Assembly: GCA_944385765.1 (NCBI GenBank)
Contig: CALWYL010000015.1
Location: 1 to 38,336 of the forward strand
DNA: 38,336 bases
Origin: an uncultured Oscillospiraceae bacterium
GTDB lineage: Bacteria > Bacillota > Clostridia > Oscillospirales > Oscillospiraceae
Direction: 5' to 3'
Of this stretch, positions 7,342 through 14,669 are shown one piece after another. The stretch's first letter is position 1. Each line of letters starts with the position of its first letter. The notes beneath the pieces were generated by a model that ran no database searches, was not told where the DNA came from, and was given only the letters and a program-made list of their open reading frames with translations. Made by a program: the position numbers and the translations under genes.

Positions 7342-8381
7342 TGGAAGAGAAAAGGCTGTTCACCGTCTCGTCCAACCCCCTGGTGAGGACGGACAGGGAC
7401 ACGACGCGCATCATGCTGGACGTCATCATCGCCCTGGTGCCGGCCCTGGCCGTGGGCGTATACCAGTTCGGCGTAAAGGTGCTGCTGCTCCTGGCGGTCA
7501 GCGTGTTCTCCTGCGTGTTCTTCGAGTGGGGCTACAGGAAGCTGATGAAGAAGAGCCGCAGCGTGGGCGACCTCTCCGCCGTGGTCACCGGCTTCCTGCT
7601 CACCTGCGTGCTGCCCAGCGACGCCACCTGGTGGATGTGCGTGATAGGCGCCTTTTTCGCCATCGTGGTTGTAAAACAGCTCTACGGCGGCATAGGCAAG
7701 AACTTCCTCAACCCCGCGCTGGCCGGCCGCGCCTTCCTCACGGCGGCCTACGCGGCCTTCATGACCAGCTGGGCCATACCCACCACGCTCGGCGCCACGG
7801 TGGTGGACGCCTCCACCATGGCCACCCCGCTGAGCTACCTCAAGGCCGGCACGGCCATGCCTGAGTATTTCAACTACGGCTCCCTCTTCCTGGGCGGCAT
7901 ACCCGGCAGCATGGGCGAGGTGAGCTCGCTGGCCATACTGGTGGGCGCGGCCTACCTGCTCTGGCGCAAGGTGATAACCTGGCGCATACCCACGGCCTTC
8001 ATCGGCACCGTGGCCGTCCTCTGCCTGATATTCGGCGGAGAGGGCTACGGCCGCCTGGACTGGACCGTGTACAACCTCCTCTCCGGCGGGCTGCTGCTGG
8101 GCGCCTTCTTCATGGCAACAGACTACTCCACCAGCCCCGTCACGCTCAAGGGCCAGCTGATATTCGGCGCCGGCTGCGGCGCGCTGACCGTGCTGATACG
8201 CTACTTCGGCTCCTACCCCGAGGGCGTAAGCTACGCCATACTGATAATGAACTGCTGCGCCTGGGCAGTCGACCGCGTCACCCGCCCGCGCCAGTTCGGC
8301 GTCAGCGCCGAGGACGTTAAGGCCGCCAAGAGCGCGAAGAAAGAGGCCAAGAAAAAGGCAAAGGAGGCGGCTTCCGCATGA
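7341..8381 (+). CDS. rnfD: Rnf complex subunit RnfD
   Basis: RnfD is a membrane subunit carrying a covalent FMN and probably lining the ion path. The 346-residue product has about nine membrane spans and the flavin-attachment motif in DASTMATPL; Thr162 is the expected FMN-ester residue. The C-terminus is a charged tail rich in Lys and Ala. The start overlaps the rnfC stop by one base (TGATG) and is preceded by AAGGAGG. The flavin transferase ApbE needed to load FMN is not encoded in this window. Confidence 0.95.
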   Translation: MEEKRLFTVSSNPLVRTDRDTTRIMLDVIIALVPALAVGVYQFGVKVLLLLAVSVFSCVFFEWGYRKLMKKSRSVGDLSAVVTGFLLTCVLPSDATWWMCVIGAFFAIVVVKQLYGGIGKNFLNPALAGRAFLTAAYAAFMTSWAIPTTLGATVVDASTMATPLSYLKAGTAMPEYFNYGSLFLGGIPGSMGEVSSLAILVGAAYLLWRKVITWRIPTAFIGTVAVLCLIFGGEGYGRLDWTVYNLLSGGLLLGAFFMATDYSTSPVTLKGQLIFGAGCGALTVLIRYFGSYPEGVSYAILIMNCCAWAVDRVTRPRQFGVSAEDVKAAKSAKKEAKKKAKEAASA

Positions 8382-8929
8382 CTGCGACCAAGAAAGCGCC
8401 CAACCAGATAATCCGTCTGGCGCTCATACTCTTTGTGGTCTCCGCCATCACCTCCGGCGTGCTGGGCCTGGTGAACTACTTCACCAAGGACATAATCGCG
8501 GAGCGCGAGCGGGAGAAGACCGCGGCGGCCTACCAGGCCGTGCTGCCCTATGACGGCGAATACGAGACCGTGGCCTTTGACGAGGACGCCTGGGAGACGG
8601 TGAACGCCATATCCCGCGCCGGCGACGAGGGCTGGGTGGTCGAGCTCACCTTCTCCGGGGCCCAGAGCTCCATCACCGCCGCCTTCGGCGTGAGCGCCCC
8701 GGACTACTCCATAACCGGCGCCAGCGTCATAGACCACGCGGAGACCAGCGGCCTGGGCGCCAAGATAACCGAACCCGAGTTCACCGACAGCTTCATCGGC
8801 CAGACCGAGGGCATGGCGGTGACCAAGGACGGCGGCACGGTGGACTCCATCACCGCCGCCACCATATCCTCTCGCGCCATGGCCAACGCGGCCAACACGG
8901 CCATCGCCGCCGTGAAGGCGCTCGGCTGA
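8378..8929 (+). CDS. rnfG: Rnf complex subunit RnfG
   Basis: RnfG is a single-span subunit whose extracytoplasmic FMN-binding domain carries a covalently bound FMN. The 183-residue protein has an N-terminal helix (about 11-33) and the C-terminal motif DSITAATISS, where Thr162 is the likely flavin-ester residue. It overlaps rnfD by four bases (ATGA). Length and domain order are typical. Confidence 0.95.
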   Translation: MTATKKAPNQIIRLALILFVVSAITSGVLGLVNYFTKDIIAEREREKTAAAYQAVLPYDGEYETVAFDEDAWETVNAISRAGDEGWVVELTFSGAQSSITAAFGVSAPDYSITGASVIDHAETSGLGAKITEPEFTDSFIGQTEGMAVTKDGGTVDSITAATISSRAMANAANTAIAAVKALG

Positions 8930-8943
8930 AAGGGGGACTTGGA

Positions 8944-9660
8944 GTGAATCTCAAACAACAGTTCAAAGAGGGCCTCATCACCAACAACCCCGTGCTGGTG
9001 CAGCGCATAGGCATGTGTTCCACCATGGCCATCACCACCTCGCTGTTCAACGGCATAGGCATGGGCCTCTCCGTGCTGATAATCCTCACCTGCTGCAACG
9101 TGGCCATCTCCGCCCTGCGCAAGGCCATACCGAACGACATCCGCCTGGCCATCTTCGTCGTGGTCATCGCCGGCTTCGTCACCATAGTCGATTTGCTGCT
9201 GCAGGCCTTTATCCCGGCGCTGTCGGCCTCGCTGGGCGTGTTTATCCCGCTGATAGTCGTCAACTGCATCATCATCGGCCGCGCAGAGGCCTTCTGCCAG
9301 CATGAGCCCATCGGGCCCAGCTTCTTCGACGGCATCTTCCAGGGCTTCGGCTACACGGTGGTGCTGGTGCTGATGTGCCTGATACGCGAGCTGCTCGGCT
9401 CCGGTACCTTCGGCACCGGCATCTTCGAGATAGTCGACGGGGCGCTGCGCGTCTCCTTCGACGGCTCCGCCGCCGGCATACGCATTTTCCCCGAGCAGTT
9501 CGGCGCGACCATCCTCATCATGCCCTTCGGCGGCTTCCTCACTCTGGCGTCCCTCCTCGCGGCCATGCAGTACGCCCTGCGCAAGTCGGCCGAGAAGAAG
9601 GAGGCCGCGGAGCGCGCCGCCAAGGTCGAGGTAGTAAAGGAGGCTGCGAACAATGCTTGA
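8944..9660 (+). CDS. rnfE: Rnf complex subunit RnfE
   Basis: RnfE pairs with RnfA; in this family the two six-span proteins share an intramembrane iron-sulfur centre held by conserved cysteines. The 238-residue product shows the spans and the expected cysteines at about Cys25 (RIGMCSTMA) and Cys108 (IVVNCIIIGRAEAF). The usual LGMCP reads IGMCS here, a minor change. The start is GTG, after a G-rich site (AAGGGGG). The gene ends with an 8-base overlap into rnfA. Confidence 0.95.
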   Translation: MNLKQQFKEGLITNNPVLVQRIGMCSTMAITTSLFNGIGMGLSVLIILTCCNVAISALRKAIPNDIRLAIFVVVIAGFVTIVDLLLQAFIPALSASLGVFIPLIVVNCIIIGRAEAFCQHEPIGPSFFDGIFQGFGYTVVLVLMCLIRELLGSGTFGTGIFEIVDGALRVSFDGSAAGIRIFPEQFGATILIMPFGGFLTLASLLAAMQYALRKSAEKKEAAERAAKVEVVKEAANNA

Positions 9661-10234
9661 ATCCGTGCTCACGATATCGCTCGGCGCGATACTGATAAAC
9701 AACTTCATCTTCTCGCAGTTCCTCGGCTGCTGCCCCTTCCTCGGCTGCTCGACCAAGATAGACACCGCCGTGGGCATGGGCATCGCCGTCACCTTCGTCA
9801 TGGGCCTCTCCTCGGCGATATGCTATGTCGTCAACGAGCTGCTCGTCAGCCTTGAACTGGGCTACATGAGCACCCTGGCCTTCATCCTGGTCATCGCCGT
9901 GCTGGTGCAGTTCGTGGAGATGTTCCTCAAGAAGTCCATCCCCTCGCTCTACACCGCCCTCGGCATCTACCTGCCGCTCATCACCACCAACTGCGCCGTG
10001 CTGGGCGTGGTGCTGCTGAACGTGCAGAACAACTACAACTTCATCGAGAGCGTCGTCTACGGCGTCACCGGCGGCCTGGGCTTCATGGTGGCCATAGTGC
10101 TGTTCGCCTCCGTGCGCGACCGCCTCCAGTTTGCCGACTACCCCGAGAGCTTCGAGGGCTTCCCCATAGCCCTGGTGACGGCCGGCCTGCTGGCCCTGGC
10201 CTTCATGGGCTTCTCCGGCATGCAGATAGGCTGA
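9653..10234 (+). CDS. rnfA: Rnf complex subunit RnfA
   Basis: RnfA is a six-span membrane protein homologous to RnfE and inserted in the opposite orientation; together they carry electrons across the membrane. The 193-residue product has the family sequence INNFIFSQFLGCCPFLG (cysteine near position 26) and TTNCAVLG (Cys114). An AAAGGAGG site lies inside the end of rnfE, so translation is probably coupled. Confidence 0.96.
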   Translation: MLESVLTISLGAILINNFIFSQFLGCCPFLGCSTKIDTAVGMGIAVTFVMGLSSAICYVVNELLVSLELGYMSTLAFILVIAVLVQFVEMFLKKSIPSLYTALGIYLPLITTNCAVLGVVLLNVQNNYNFIESVVYGVTGGLGFMVAIVLFASVRDRLQFADYPESFEGFPIALVTAGLLALAFMGFSGMQIG

Positions 10235-10249
10235 GGGAGGGCGAGAGAT

Positions 10250-11059
10250 ATGCTGAATGTACTTTACGCCATCCTGGTGCTGGGCATCATGGGCGCCGTG
10301 TTCGGCGCGATACTGGCCTTTGCCGCCAAGATATTCTATGTGGAGCAGGACCCGCGCATAGACGAGGTCCGCGCGGCCCTGGCCGGCGCCAACTGCGGCG
10401 GCTGCGGCTACGCCGGCTGCGACGCCTACGCCGCCGCCGTGGTGGCGGGCGAGGCGCCCCCCAACAAGTGCGGCCCCGGCGGGGCCGCCGCCGCGGAGAA
10501 AGTGGCCGCTGTCATGGGCCTCGACGCCGCGGCCCCGGTGAAATACGTGGCCTTCGTCCCCTGCTCCGGCAGCGCGGACAAGGCGAAGATGTTCTTCAAC
10601 TACGAGGGCCCGCAGGACTGCCTGGCCGCCATGCGCTTCGGCAACCGCGGCCCCAAGGAGTGCCAGTTCTCCTGCGTCGGCCTGGGCAACTGCGTGAGGG
10701 CCTGCCAGTTCGGCGCCATGCACATCGTCAACGGCGTGGCGGAGGTGGACCGCGAGAAGTGTGTGGCCTGCATGGCCTGCGCCGCCGCGTGTCCCAAGCA
10801 CATAATCCGCAAGGTGCCCTATGAGCAGGCGGTGCTGGTGGGCTGCCACAGCACGGACAAGGGCGCGAGGACGCGCAAGGTCTGCGACGCGGGCTGCATC
10901 GGCTGCATGAAGTGCCAGCGCGAGTGCCCGGCCGGGGCGATAACCGTCAGGGACAACGTGGCCGTGATAGACTACGACAAGTGCACCTCCTGCGGCCACT
11001 GCGCCGAGGTCTGCCCCAGGCAGATTATCCACCCGCAGAAGATTTACGTGCAGAACTGA
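10250..11059 (+). CDS. rnfB: Rnf complex subunit RnfB
   Basis: RnfB is the ferredoxin-facing subunit. The 269-residue protein has one N-terminal membrane helix (about 5-27), a four-cysteine Fe-S domain (Cys49, Cys52, Cys57, Cys74 in CGGCGYAGC...KC) and then several ferredoxin-like CxxCxxCxxxCP motifs, the last near DYDKCTSCGHCAEVCP. This is an iron-sulfur-rich clostridial-type RnfB. It is the last gene of the operon, 15 bp after rnfA, and is followed directly by a perfect terminator hairpin. Confidence 0.96.
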   Translation: MLNVLYAILVLGIMGAVFGAILAFAAKIFYVEQDPRIDEVRAALAGANCGGCGYAGCDAYAAAVVAGEAPPNKCGPGGAAAAEKVAAVMGLDAAAPVKYVAFVPCSGSADKAKMFFNYEGPQDCLAAMRFGNRGPKECQFSCVGLGNCVRACQFGAMHIVNGVAEVDREKCVACMACAAACPKHIIRKVPYEQAVLVGCHSTDKGARTRKVCDAGCIGCMKCQRECPAGAITVRDNVAVIDYDKCTSCGHCAEVCPRQIIHPQKIYVQN

Positions 11060-11075
11060 AAACGGCGCGGAAAAA

Positions 11076-11114
11076 TGCGCGGCCTCCGCCATGCGGAGGC
11101 CGCGCAGCTGTTTT
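11076..11114 (+). terminator. Rho-independent terminator of the rnf operon
   Basis: A perfect 14-bp stem (TGCGCGGCCTCCGC at 11076-11089, three-base loop, complement at 11093-11106) is followed by GCTGTTTT. It lies 17 bp after the rnfB stop. Confidence 0.85.
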
Positions 11115-11200
11115 CTGCCTCCGGCGCGGACAAAAACGGCCGCGGCCGGGCGGGCGCCGGAGATTTTTTTGCCGGAGACAGGCTTTTTGGGCCTAAACAC

Positions 11201-11230
11201 TTGATTTATGCCGCCCGGGGGATATATGAT
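11201..11230 (+). promoter_or_regulatory. Promoter of the ParB-like/BMP-phosphoesterase operon
   Basis: -35 TTGATT (11201-11206), 18-bp spacer, -10 TATGAT (11225-11230), about 45 bp before the ATG at 11276. Confidence 0.65.
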
Positions 11231-11275
11231 ATCTCTGTATGGCTCAATAACGACATTCAGGATCGGGGATTGTAT

Positions 11276-13249
11276 ATGAACAGATCGGAAGCCTATCAGC
11301 AATACGTCAGATCCCTCAAGCTGGGGCAAAAATACTGCCGCAGCTGCATGATAAACGGGAACTACCCGTATATACGCGTGCTCGACGAGCTGCTGGACGA
11401 GTCCACCATCATCGGGCGCATGGACCTGGGCGTGATGGACATACCCTCGGAGCAGATAGTGGGCACCAAGAACGCAGAGCGCCGCCTGGCCTTTGCCGCC
11501 AACTACATGCCCCTGCTCTCCGTGGAGACGGAGTTCGCCGCCAAGTGGATAAGCCTCTGCTCGGCCCACCTGAGCGACGAGGGGATACACGACCCCATAA
11601 GCTGCTACGAGTACATGGGCGAGTTCTACGTGCAGGAGGGGCACAAGCGCGTGAGCGTCATGAGGAGCTACGGCGCGCCCAGCGTATCCGCGCGCGTGGT
11701 GCGGCTCATCCCCGCCTACTCGGACGACGTGCGCGTGCGGGTGTACTACGAGTTTTTGAATTTTTACAACCTGTCCAAGCTCTACAGCGTGCGTTTCCGC
11801 CGCCCGGGGGACTACGCCAAGCTGACGGAGGCTTTGGGCTATGAGTCCGACCACAGCTGGACAGAGGCCGAGCGCCAGTCCTTCGCCGCCTGCTACACCC
11901 GCTTCCGCGAGGTGTTCCGCAAGCTGAACCGGGAGAAGCTGGCCGTGACGGAGGCCGAGGCCCTGCTCGTGTGGCTGAGGGTGTACAAGCTGTCGGACAT
12001 GAAGCCCATGGACGCCGCCGAGCTCACCAAGAGCATAGAGTCGGTCTGGGCGGAGATACGCCTGCTGCAGGAGGCCCACCCCATAGCCGTGGAGACCGAC
12101 CCGCCCGAGCCGGAGGAGGAGGCAGCCCGGCGGGGACTGCTCTCGCGCATCATGGAGCCCCTGCCGGACCACCTCAACGTGGCGTTCGTGCACGCGTTCC
12201 GCCCGGAGAGCAGCCAGTGGACGGGCACGCACGACCTGGGCAGGCAATATCTGGAGAGCCAGCTGGGCGACCAGATAAACGTGAGGATGTACGCCCCGGA
12301 GAGCGGGCAGGACGCCTCCGGGCTGATGGAGCGCGCGGTGGCCGACGGGGCGGACGTGATATTCGCCACGGCCCCGCCGCTGATAGGCCAGTGCCTGAAG
12401 ACGGCGGCCCTCCACCCGGACATACACGTGCTGAACTGCTCGCTCTCCATGCCCTACGCCAGCATCAGGACCTATTACTGCCGCACCTATGAGGCCAAGT
12501 TCATCACCGGCGCCATCGCCGGGGCCATGTGCGGCAGCGGGCGCATAGGCTATGTGGCCAACTACCCCATCCTGGGGGTGCCCGCCAGCATAAACGCCTT
12601 CGCCCTCGGCGCTCGCATGACCAACCCCGGCGCGCGCATAGCCCTGCGCTGGTCCTGCGTGGAGGACAGCCCGGCGGAGGACTTCGCCCGGGAGGGCGTC
12701 TCCGTCATCTCGAACCGCGACGCCATAGCCGCCGGCCAGGCGAGCTATGTCTGGGACTGGGGCACCTACCAGCGCCTGCCGGACGGCTCGCTCATCCCCC
12801 TGGCCTCGCCCTGCTGGGACTGGGGCAAGTTCTACGAGCGCGTGGTGCGCAGCATCATGGACGGCACCTGGGGCCTCTCGGCCGAGCGGGCCGGCGAGCG
12901 CGCCGTGAACTACTGGTGGGGCATGAGGAGCGGCGTAATAGACGTCCAGCTCAGCGACAGCCTGCCGGCCGGGGTGCGCCAGCTCGCCGGCATACTGAAA
13001 AAGGGCCTGCGCAGCGGATTTGTGGACCCCTTCCACTGCGCCATACGCGACCAGCAGGGGCGGGAGCACAACGACGGCAGCCTCTGGCTGCGGCCCTATG
13101 ACGTCATGAACATGGACTGGCTCTGCGACAACGTGGACGGGCGCATACCCACCTATGACGAGCTGCTGCCCATGTCGCACGCGCTGGTCCGGCAGCTGGG
13201 GCTATACCGGGATGAGATACCGCCCGCGAAGGAGGAAAAGGCAGAGTGA
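11276..13249 (+). CDS. ParB-like domain fused to a BMP/PnrA-type ligand-binding domain
   Basis: A 657-residue protein with no signal peptide, lipobox or membrane span, so probably cytoplasmic. Residues about 100-150 (DPISCYEYMGEFYVQEGHKR and following) resemble the ParB/sulfiredoxin-type fold, with the GHKR motif at 122-125. Residues about 160-290 are a helical linker. From about 299 the protein resembles BMP/PnrA substrate-binding proteins (VAFVHAF, then YEAKFITGAIAGAM and IGYVANYPILGVPASINAFALG), which normally bind nucleosides outside the cell for ABC importers. Here no transporter gene is near. A ligand-sensing DNA-binding or nucleotide-processing role is inference. The ATG at 11276 follows GGGGAT; upstream codons lie in the rnf terminator. 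Its end overlaps the next gene (GTGA). Confidence 0.8.
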   Translation: MNRSEAYQQYVRSLKLGQKYCRSCMINGNYPYIRVLDELLDESTIIGRMDLGVMDIPSEQIVGTKNAERRLAFAANYMPLLSVETEFAAKWISLCSAHLSDEGIHDPISCYEYMGEFYVQEGHKRVSVMRSYGAPSVSARVVRLIPAYSDDVRVRVYYEFLNFYNLSKLYSVRFRRPGDYAKLTEALGYESDHSWTEAERQSFAACYTRFREVFRKLNREKLAVTEAEALLVWLRVYKLSDMKPMDAAELTKSIESVWAEIRLLQEAHPIAVETDPPEPEEEAARRGLLSRIMEPLPDHLNVAFVHAFRPESSQWTGTHDLGRQYLESQLGDQINVRMYAPESGQDASGLMERAVADGADVIFATAPPLIGQCLKTAALHPDIHVLNCSLSMPYASIRTYYCRTYEAKFITGAIAGAMCGSGRIGYVANYPILGVPASINAFALGARMTNPGARIALRWSCVEDSPAEDFAREGVSVISNRDAIAAGQASYVWDWGTYQRLPDGSLIPLASPCWDWGKFYERVVRSIMDGTWGLSAERAGERAVNYWWGMRSGVIDVQLSDSLPAGVRQLAGILKKGLRSGFVDPFHCAIRDQQGREHNDGSLWLRPYDVMNMDWLCDNVDGRIPTYDELLPMSHALVRQLGLYRDEIPPAKEEKAE

Positions 13250-13854
13250 AAATCCTGCTGGTCGCCGACGAGGAGAGCCCCCGCTTCTGGGACTACTACC
13301 AGCCCGGCATGCTGAAAGATATAGACCTCATGCTGTCCTGCGGCGACCTGAAGGCGGACTACCTGTCCTTCCTGGTGACCATGGGCAGGGCGCCGCTGCT
13401 CTATGTGCACGGCAACCACGACGCCGGCTACGACAAGCGCCCGCCCGAGGGCTGCGACTGCGTGGACGGCAAGCTGGTGAGCGTGAACGGGCTGCGCATA
13501 CTCGGCCTGGGCGGCAGCCGCATGTACAACCGCGGCGCGCACCAGTACACCGAGAGGCAGATGATGAACCGCGTGCTCAAGCTCCAGCCGCAGCTGCTGC
13601 TGCGCGGCGCGCCGGACATCATACTCACCCACGCGCCGGCCGCCGGGCTGGGGGACGGGGAGGACCTGGCCCACCAGGGCTTCGAGGTGTTCCTCAGGCT
13701 GCTGGACCGCTACCGCCCGCGCTATTTCATCCACGGCCACACCCACCTGAGATACGGCCACAACATACCGCGGCTGATGAAGTATAACGGCACGACGGTC
13801 ATCAACGCCTGCGGCTACTATATCCTGGACGTACAGCCCCCCGCGGCCGTCTGA
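13246..13854 (+). CDS. Calcineurin-like metallophosphoesterase
   Basis: A 202-residue single-domain phosphoesterase. Metal-site motifs are visible: Asp8 (LVADEES), GD at 33-34 (SCGDLKAD), GNHD at 56-59, ILTHAP and IHGHTH near the C-terminus. The first motif reads D-E-E where most of the superfamily has D-x-H, so one metal ligand may differ. Substrate unknown; relatives act on cyclic nucleotides, nucleotides or other phosphodiesters. It starts with GTG inside the stop of the preceding gene, after AAGGAGG, so the two are co-translated and probably act together. No clear terminator follows. Confidence 0.85.
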   Translation: MKILLVADEESPRFWDYYQPGMLKDIDLMLSCGDLKADYLSFLVTMGRAPLLYVHGNHDAGYDKRPPEGCDCVDGKLVSVNGLRILGLGGSRMYNRGAHQYTERQMMNRVLKLQPQLLLRGAPDIILTHAPAAGLGDGEDLAHQGFEVFLRLLDRYRPRYFIHGHTHLRYGHNIPRLMKYNGTTVINACGYYILDVQPPAAV

Positions 13855-13888
13855 AAAAAGCCGTGATAGAAGTTTTTGCCGCATGGGG

Positions 13889-13917
13889 TTGTATTTACCT
13901 TAAAACCGATGTATAAT
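13889..13917 (+). promoter_or_regulatory. Strong plus-strand promoter in the gene-poor stretch
   Basis: -35 TTGTAT (13889-13894), 17-bp spacer, perfect -10 TATAAT (13912-13917). A transcript from here runs antisense through the minus-strand RNA candidate toward the small gene at 14339, giving a leader of about 415 nt. Confidence 0.6.
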
Positions 13918-13922
13918 AGGCC

Positions 13923-13952
13923 CAAACACAAAACCGCGCCTCCACGGCGCGG
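13923..13952 (-). terminator. Terminator of the small RNA
   Basis: Minus strand: CCGCGCC-GTGGA-GGCGCGG (13934-13952) followed by TTTTGTGTTTG. The T-rich side exists only on the minus strand. Confidence 0.75.
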
Positions 13953-14076
13953 CCAGTGCGGACAGTTTTTCTGTAGGAGAACAGGGCCCTACAGGCGGCC
14001 CAGGGGAGATTCCGGCTCCCCCAGGCCTGCGCAGGCGGCAGCATCGCCCACACAACAGATCACTCTGCGCCCTGCT
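13923..14076 (-). ncRNA. Unassigned structured small RNA, about 150 nt
   Basis: The minus strand has a full transcription unit with no ORF of merit: promoter at 14081-14109, a folded body and a terminator at 13923-13952. From the 5' end I read a CAGA-GUGA-UCUG hairpin with a GNRA loop. Next comes a 9-bp closing helix (GUGUGGGCG with UGUCCGCAC) enclosing a 12-bp hairpin (GGCCUGGGGGAG / CUCCCCUGGGCC) and a 7-bp hairpin (CUGUAGG / CCUACAG). Several pairs are G-U on this strand and would be A-C on the other, which fixes the direction. I could not match it to 6S, SRP, RNase P or tmRNA. It converges on the phosphoesterase gene, so it is not a leader of a visible gene. Confidence 0.6.
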
Positions 14077-14080
14077 CCAC

Positions 14081-14109
14081 AGTATACACCACTTCCCCTC
14101 CCATAGCAA
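14081..14109 (-). promoter_or_regulatory. Promoter of the small RNA
   Basis: Minus strand: -35 TTGCTA (14104-14109), 17-bp spacer, -10 TATACT (14081-14086). Confidence 0.65.
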
Positions 14110-14188
14110 CGGGGAATAACGGGTTTACTTGTGCAGCAGATCTTTGTGTCAGATGGGTTAAGGCGTTGTGCGGGTATTGTGAGGAGTT

Positions 14189-14324
14189 GGGCGTAAGCCC
14201 GGCGACTCGCCTGCATAGCGCCTCTGTTTTCCCCCTCTTTCCGGTCGGCGGGGCGGATAAATACTTCCTTCGGCCTTTGACGTCTCGCCGGCCTCCGGGG
14301 GGAACCCCATGTCACAGATCTGTG
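14189..14324 (+). promoter_or_regulatory. Structured RNA leader before the small gene at 14339
   Basis: On the plus strand there are five stems in a row: GGGC-GUAA-GCCC with a GNRA loop (14189-14200); GGCGA/UCGCC (14201-14211); a 12-bp helix of 14243-14254 with 14282-14293 around a 27-nt loop; GGGG-GGAA-CCCC, again a GNRA loop (14297-14308); and the palindrome CACAGATCTGTG (14313-14324), which ends one base before the AAGGAG site. The 12-bp helix uses three G-U pairs that would be A-C on the other strand, so the RNA is read in the direction of the small gene. I do not recognise a known riboswitch class. Nothing clear is seen in 14110-14188. Confidence 0.5.
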
Positions 14325-14338
14325 CAAGGAGAAAATGG

Positions 14339-14518
14339 ATGCAGAACATATACAAGGAGATGTACCTGCACTTGTTCAACGCCGTGAGCGACGCGCTCGC
14401 GCTGCTGGAGGGCGGCGGGGCCGCCCAGGCGGAGGCGCTGCTCAAGCGGGCGCAGTGCAAGTGCGAGGAGCTGTACATCGAGTCTGCGGACGGCGGCGCG
14501 GACGGCGCCGGCGTCTGA
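14339..14518 (+). CDS. Small helical protein, conserved-looking, unknown function
   Basis: A 59-residue protein, predicted mostly alpha-helical (NIYKEMYLHLFNAVSDALALLEGG, then a second helix), with two cysteines in the second helix (CKCEEL) and a Gly/Ala/Asp-rich tail. AAGGAG sits 7 nt before the ATG, an ideal spacing that decides this start over ATG 14335 in another frame. I recall similar short proteins (LFNAITDALELLE type) in other Clostridia but cannot name a function. It is bounded by a structured leader and by terminator hairpins, so it is its own unit just ahead of gdpP. Confidence 0.65.
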   Translation: MQNIYKEMYLHLFNAVSDALALLEGGGAAQAEALLKRAQCKCEELYIESADGGADGAGV

Positions 14519-14525
14519 ACATCCA

Positions 14526-14582
14526 GCCGGGAGGGGGAAGCCCCTCCCGGCCTCCGTTTGGGCCCGGGGGGCCAAATTTTTT
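14526..14582 (+). terminator. Double hairpin terminator after the small gene
   Basis: A perfect 11-bp stem (GCCGGGAGGGG / CCCCTCCCGGC, 14526-14551) is followed by a second stem (TTTGGGCCC with GGGGCCAAA, 14557-14576, one mismatch) and a six-T run (14577-14582). Confidence 0.75.
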
Positions 14583-14583
14583 G

Positions 14584-14613
14584 TTGTAAGTTGAGCGCGG
14601 CGTGTGCTATAAT
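14584..14613 (+). promoter_or_regulatory. Promoter of the gdpP operon
   Basis: -35 TTGTAA (14584-14589), 18-bp spacer, -10 TATAAT (14608-14613), directly after the terminator T-run and about 57 bp before the gdpP start. Confidence 0.65.
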
Positions 14614-14669
14614 CAACTATTATCGAGTCTTGTCTCTTACCTGTGCCCAGGGGGCGAAGGGGTGGTCCG

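Noticed and set aside
9539..13180. A 1213-codon open frame on the minus strand, and similar long frames opposite glyA, the glycoside hydrolase, gdpP, ftsH and pheT
   Set aside because: They lie opposite well-identified genes, are rich in H/A/G/V from GC-rich codon shadows, cross gene boundaries and have no domain resemblance.
13923..14076. Identification of the minus-strand RNA as 6S RNA
   Set aside because: Size is somewhat short, the ends do not form the closing stem and no central bubble of the usual form could be drawn.
13989..14327. A 112-codon minus-strand frame in the gene-poor stretch
   Set aside because: Basic, low-quality composition, no ribosome binding site, and it runs through the small-RNA promoter and body.
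14335..14589. An 84-codon alternative frame starting 4 bp before the small gene
   Set aside because: Arginine/glycine-rich shadow composition, poorer spacing to AAGGAG, and it reads through the terminator hairpins.
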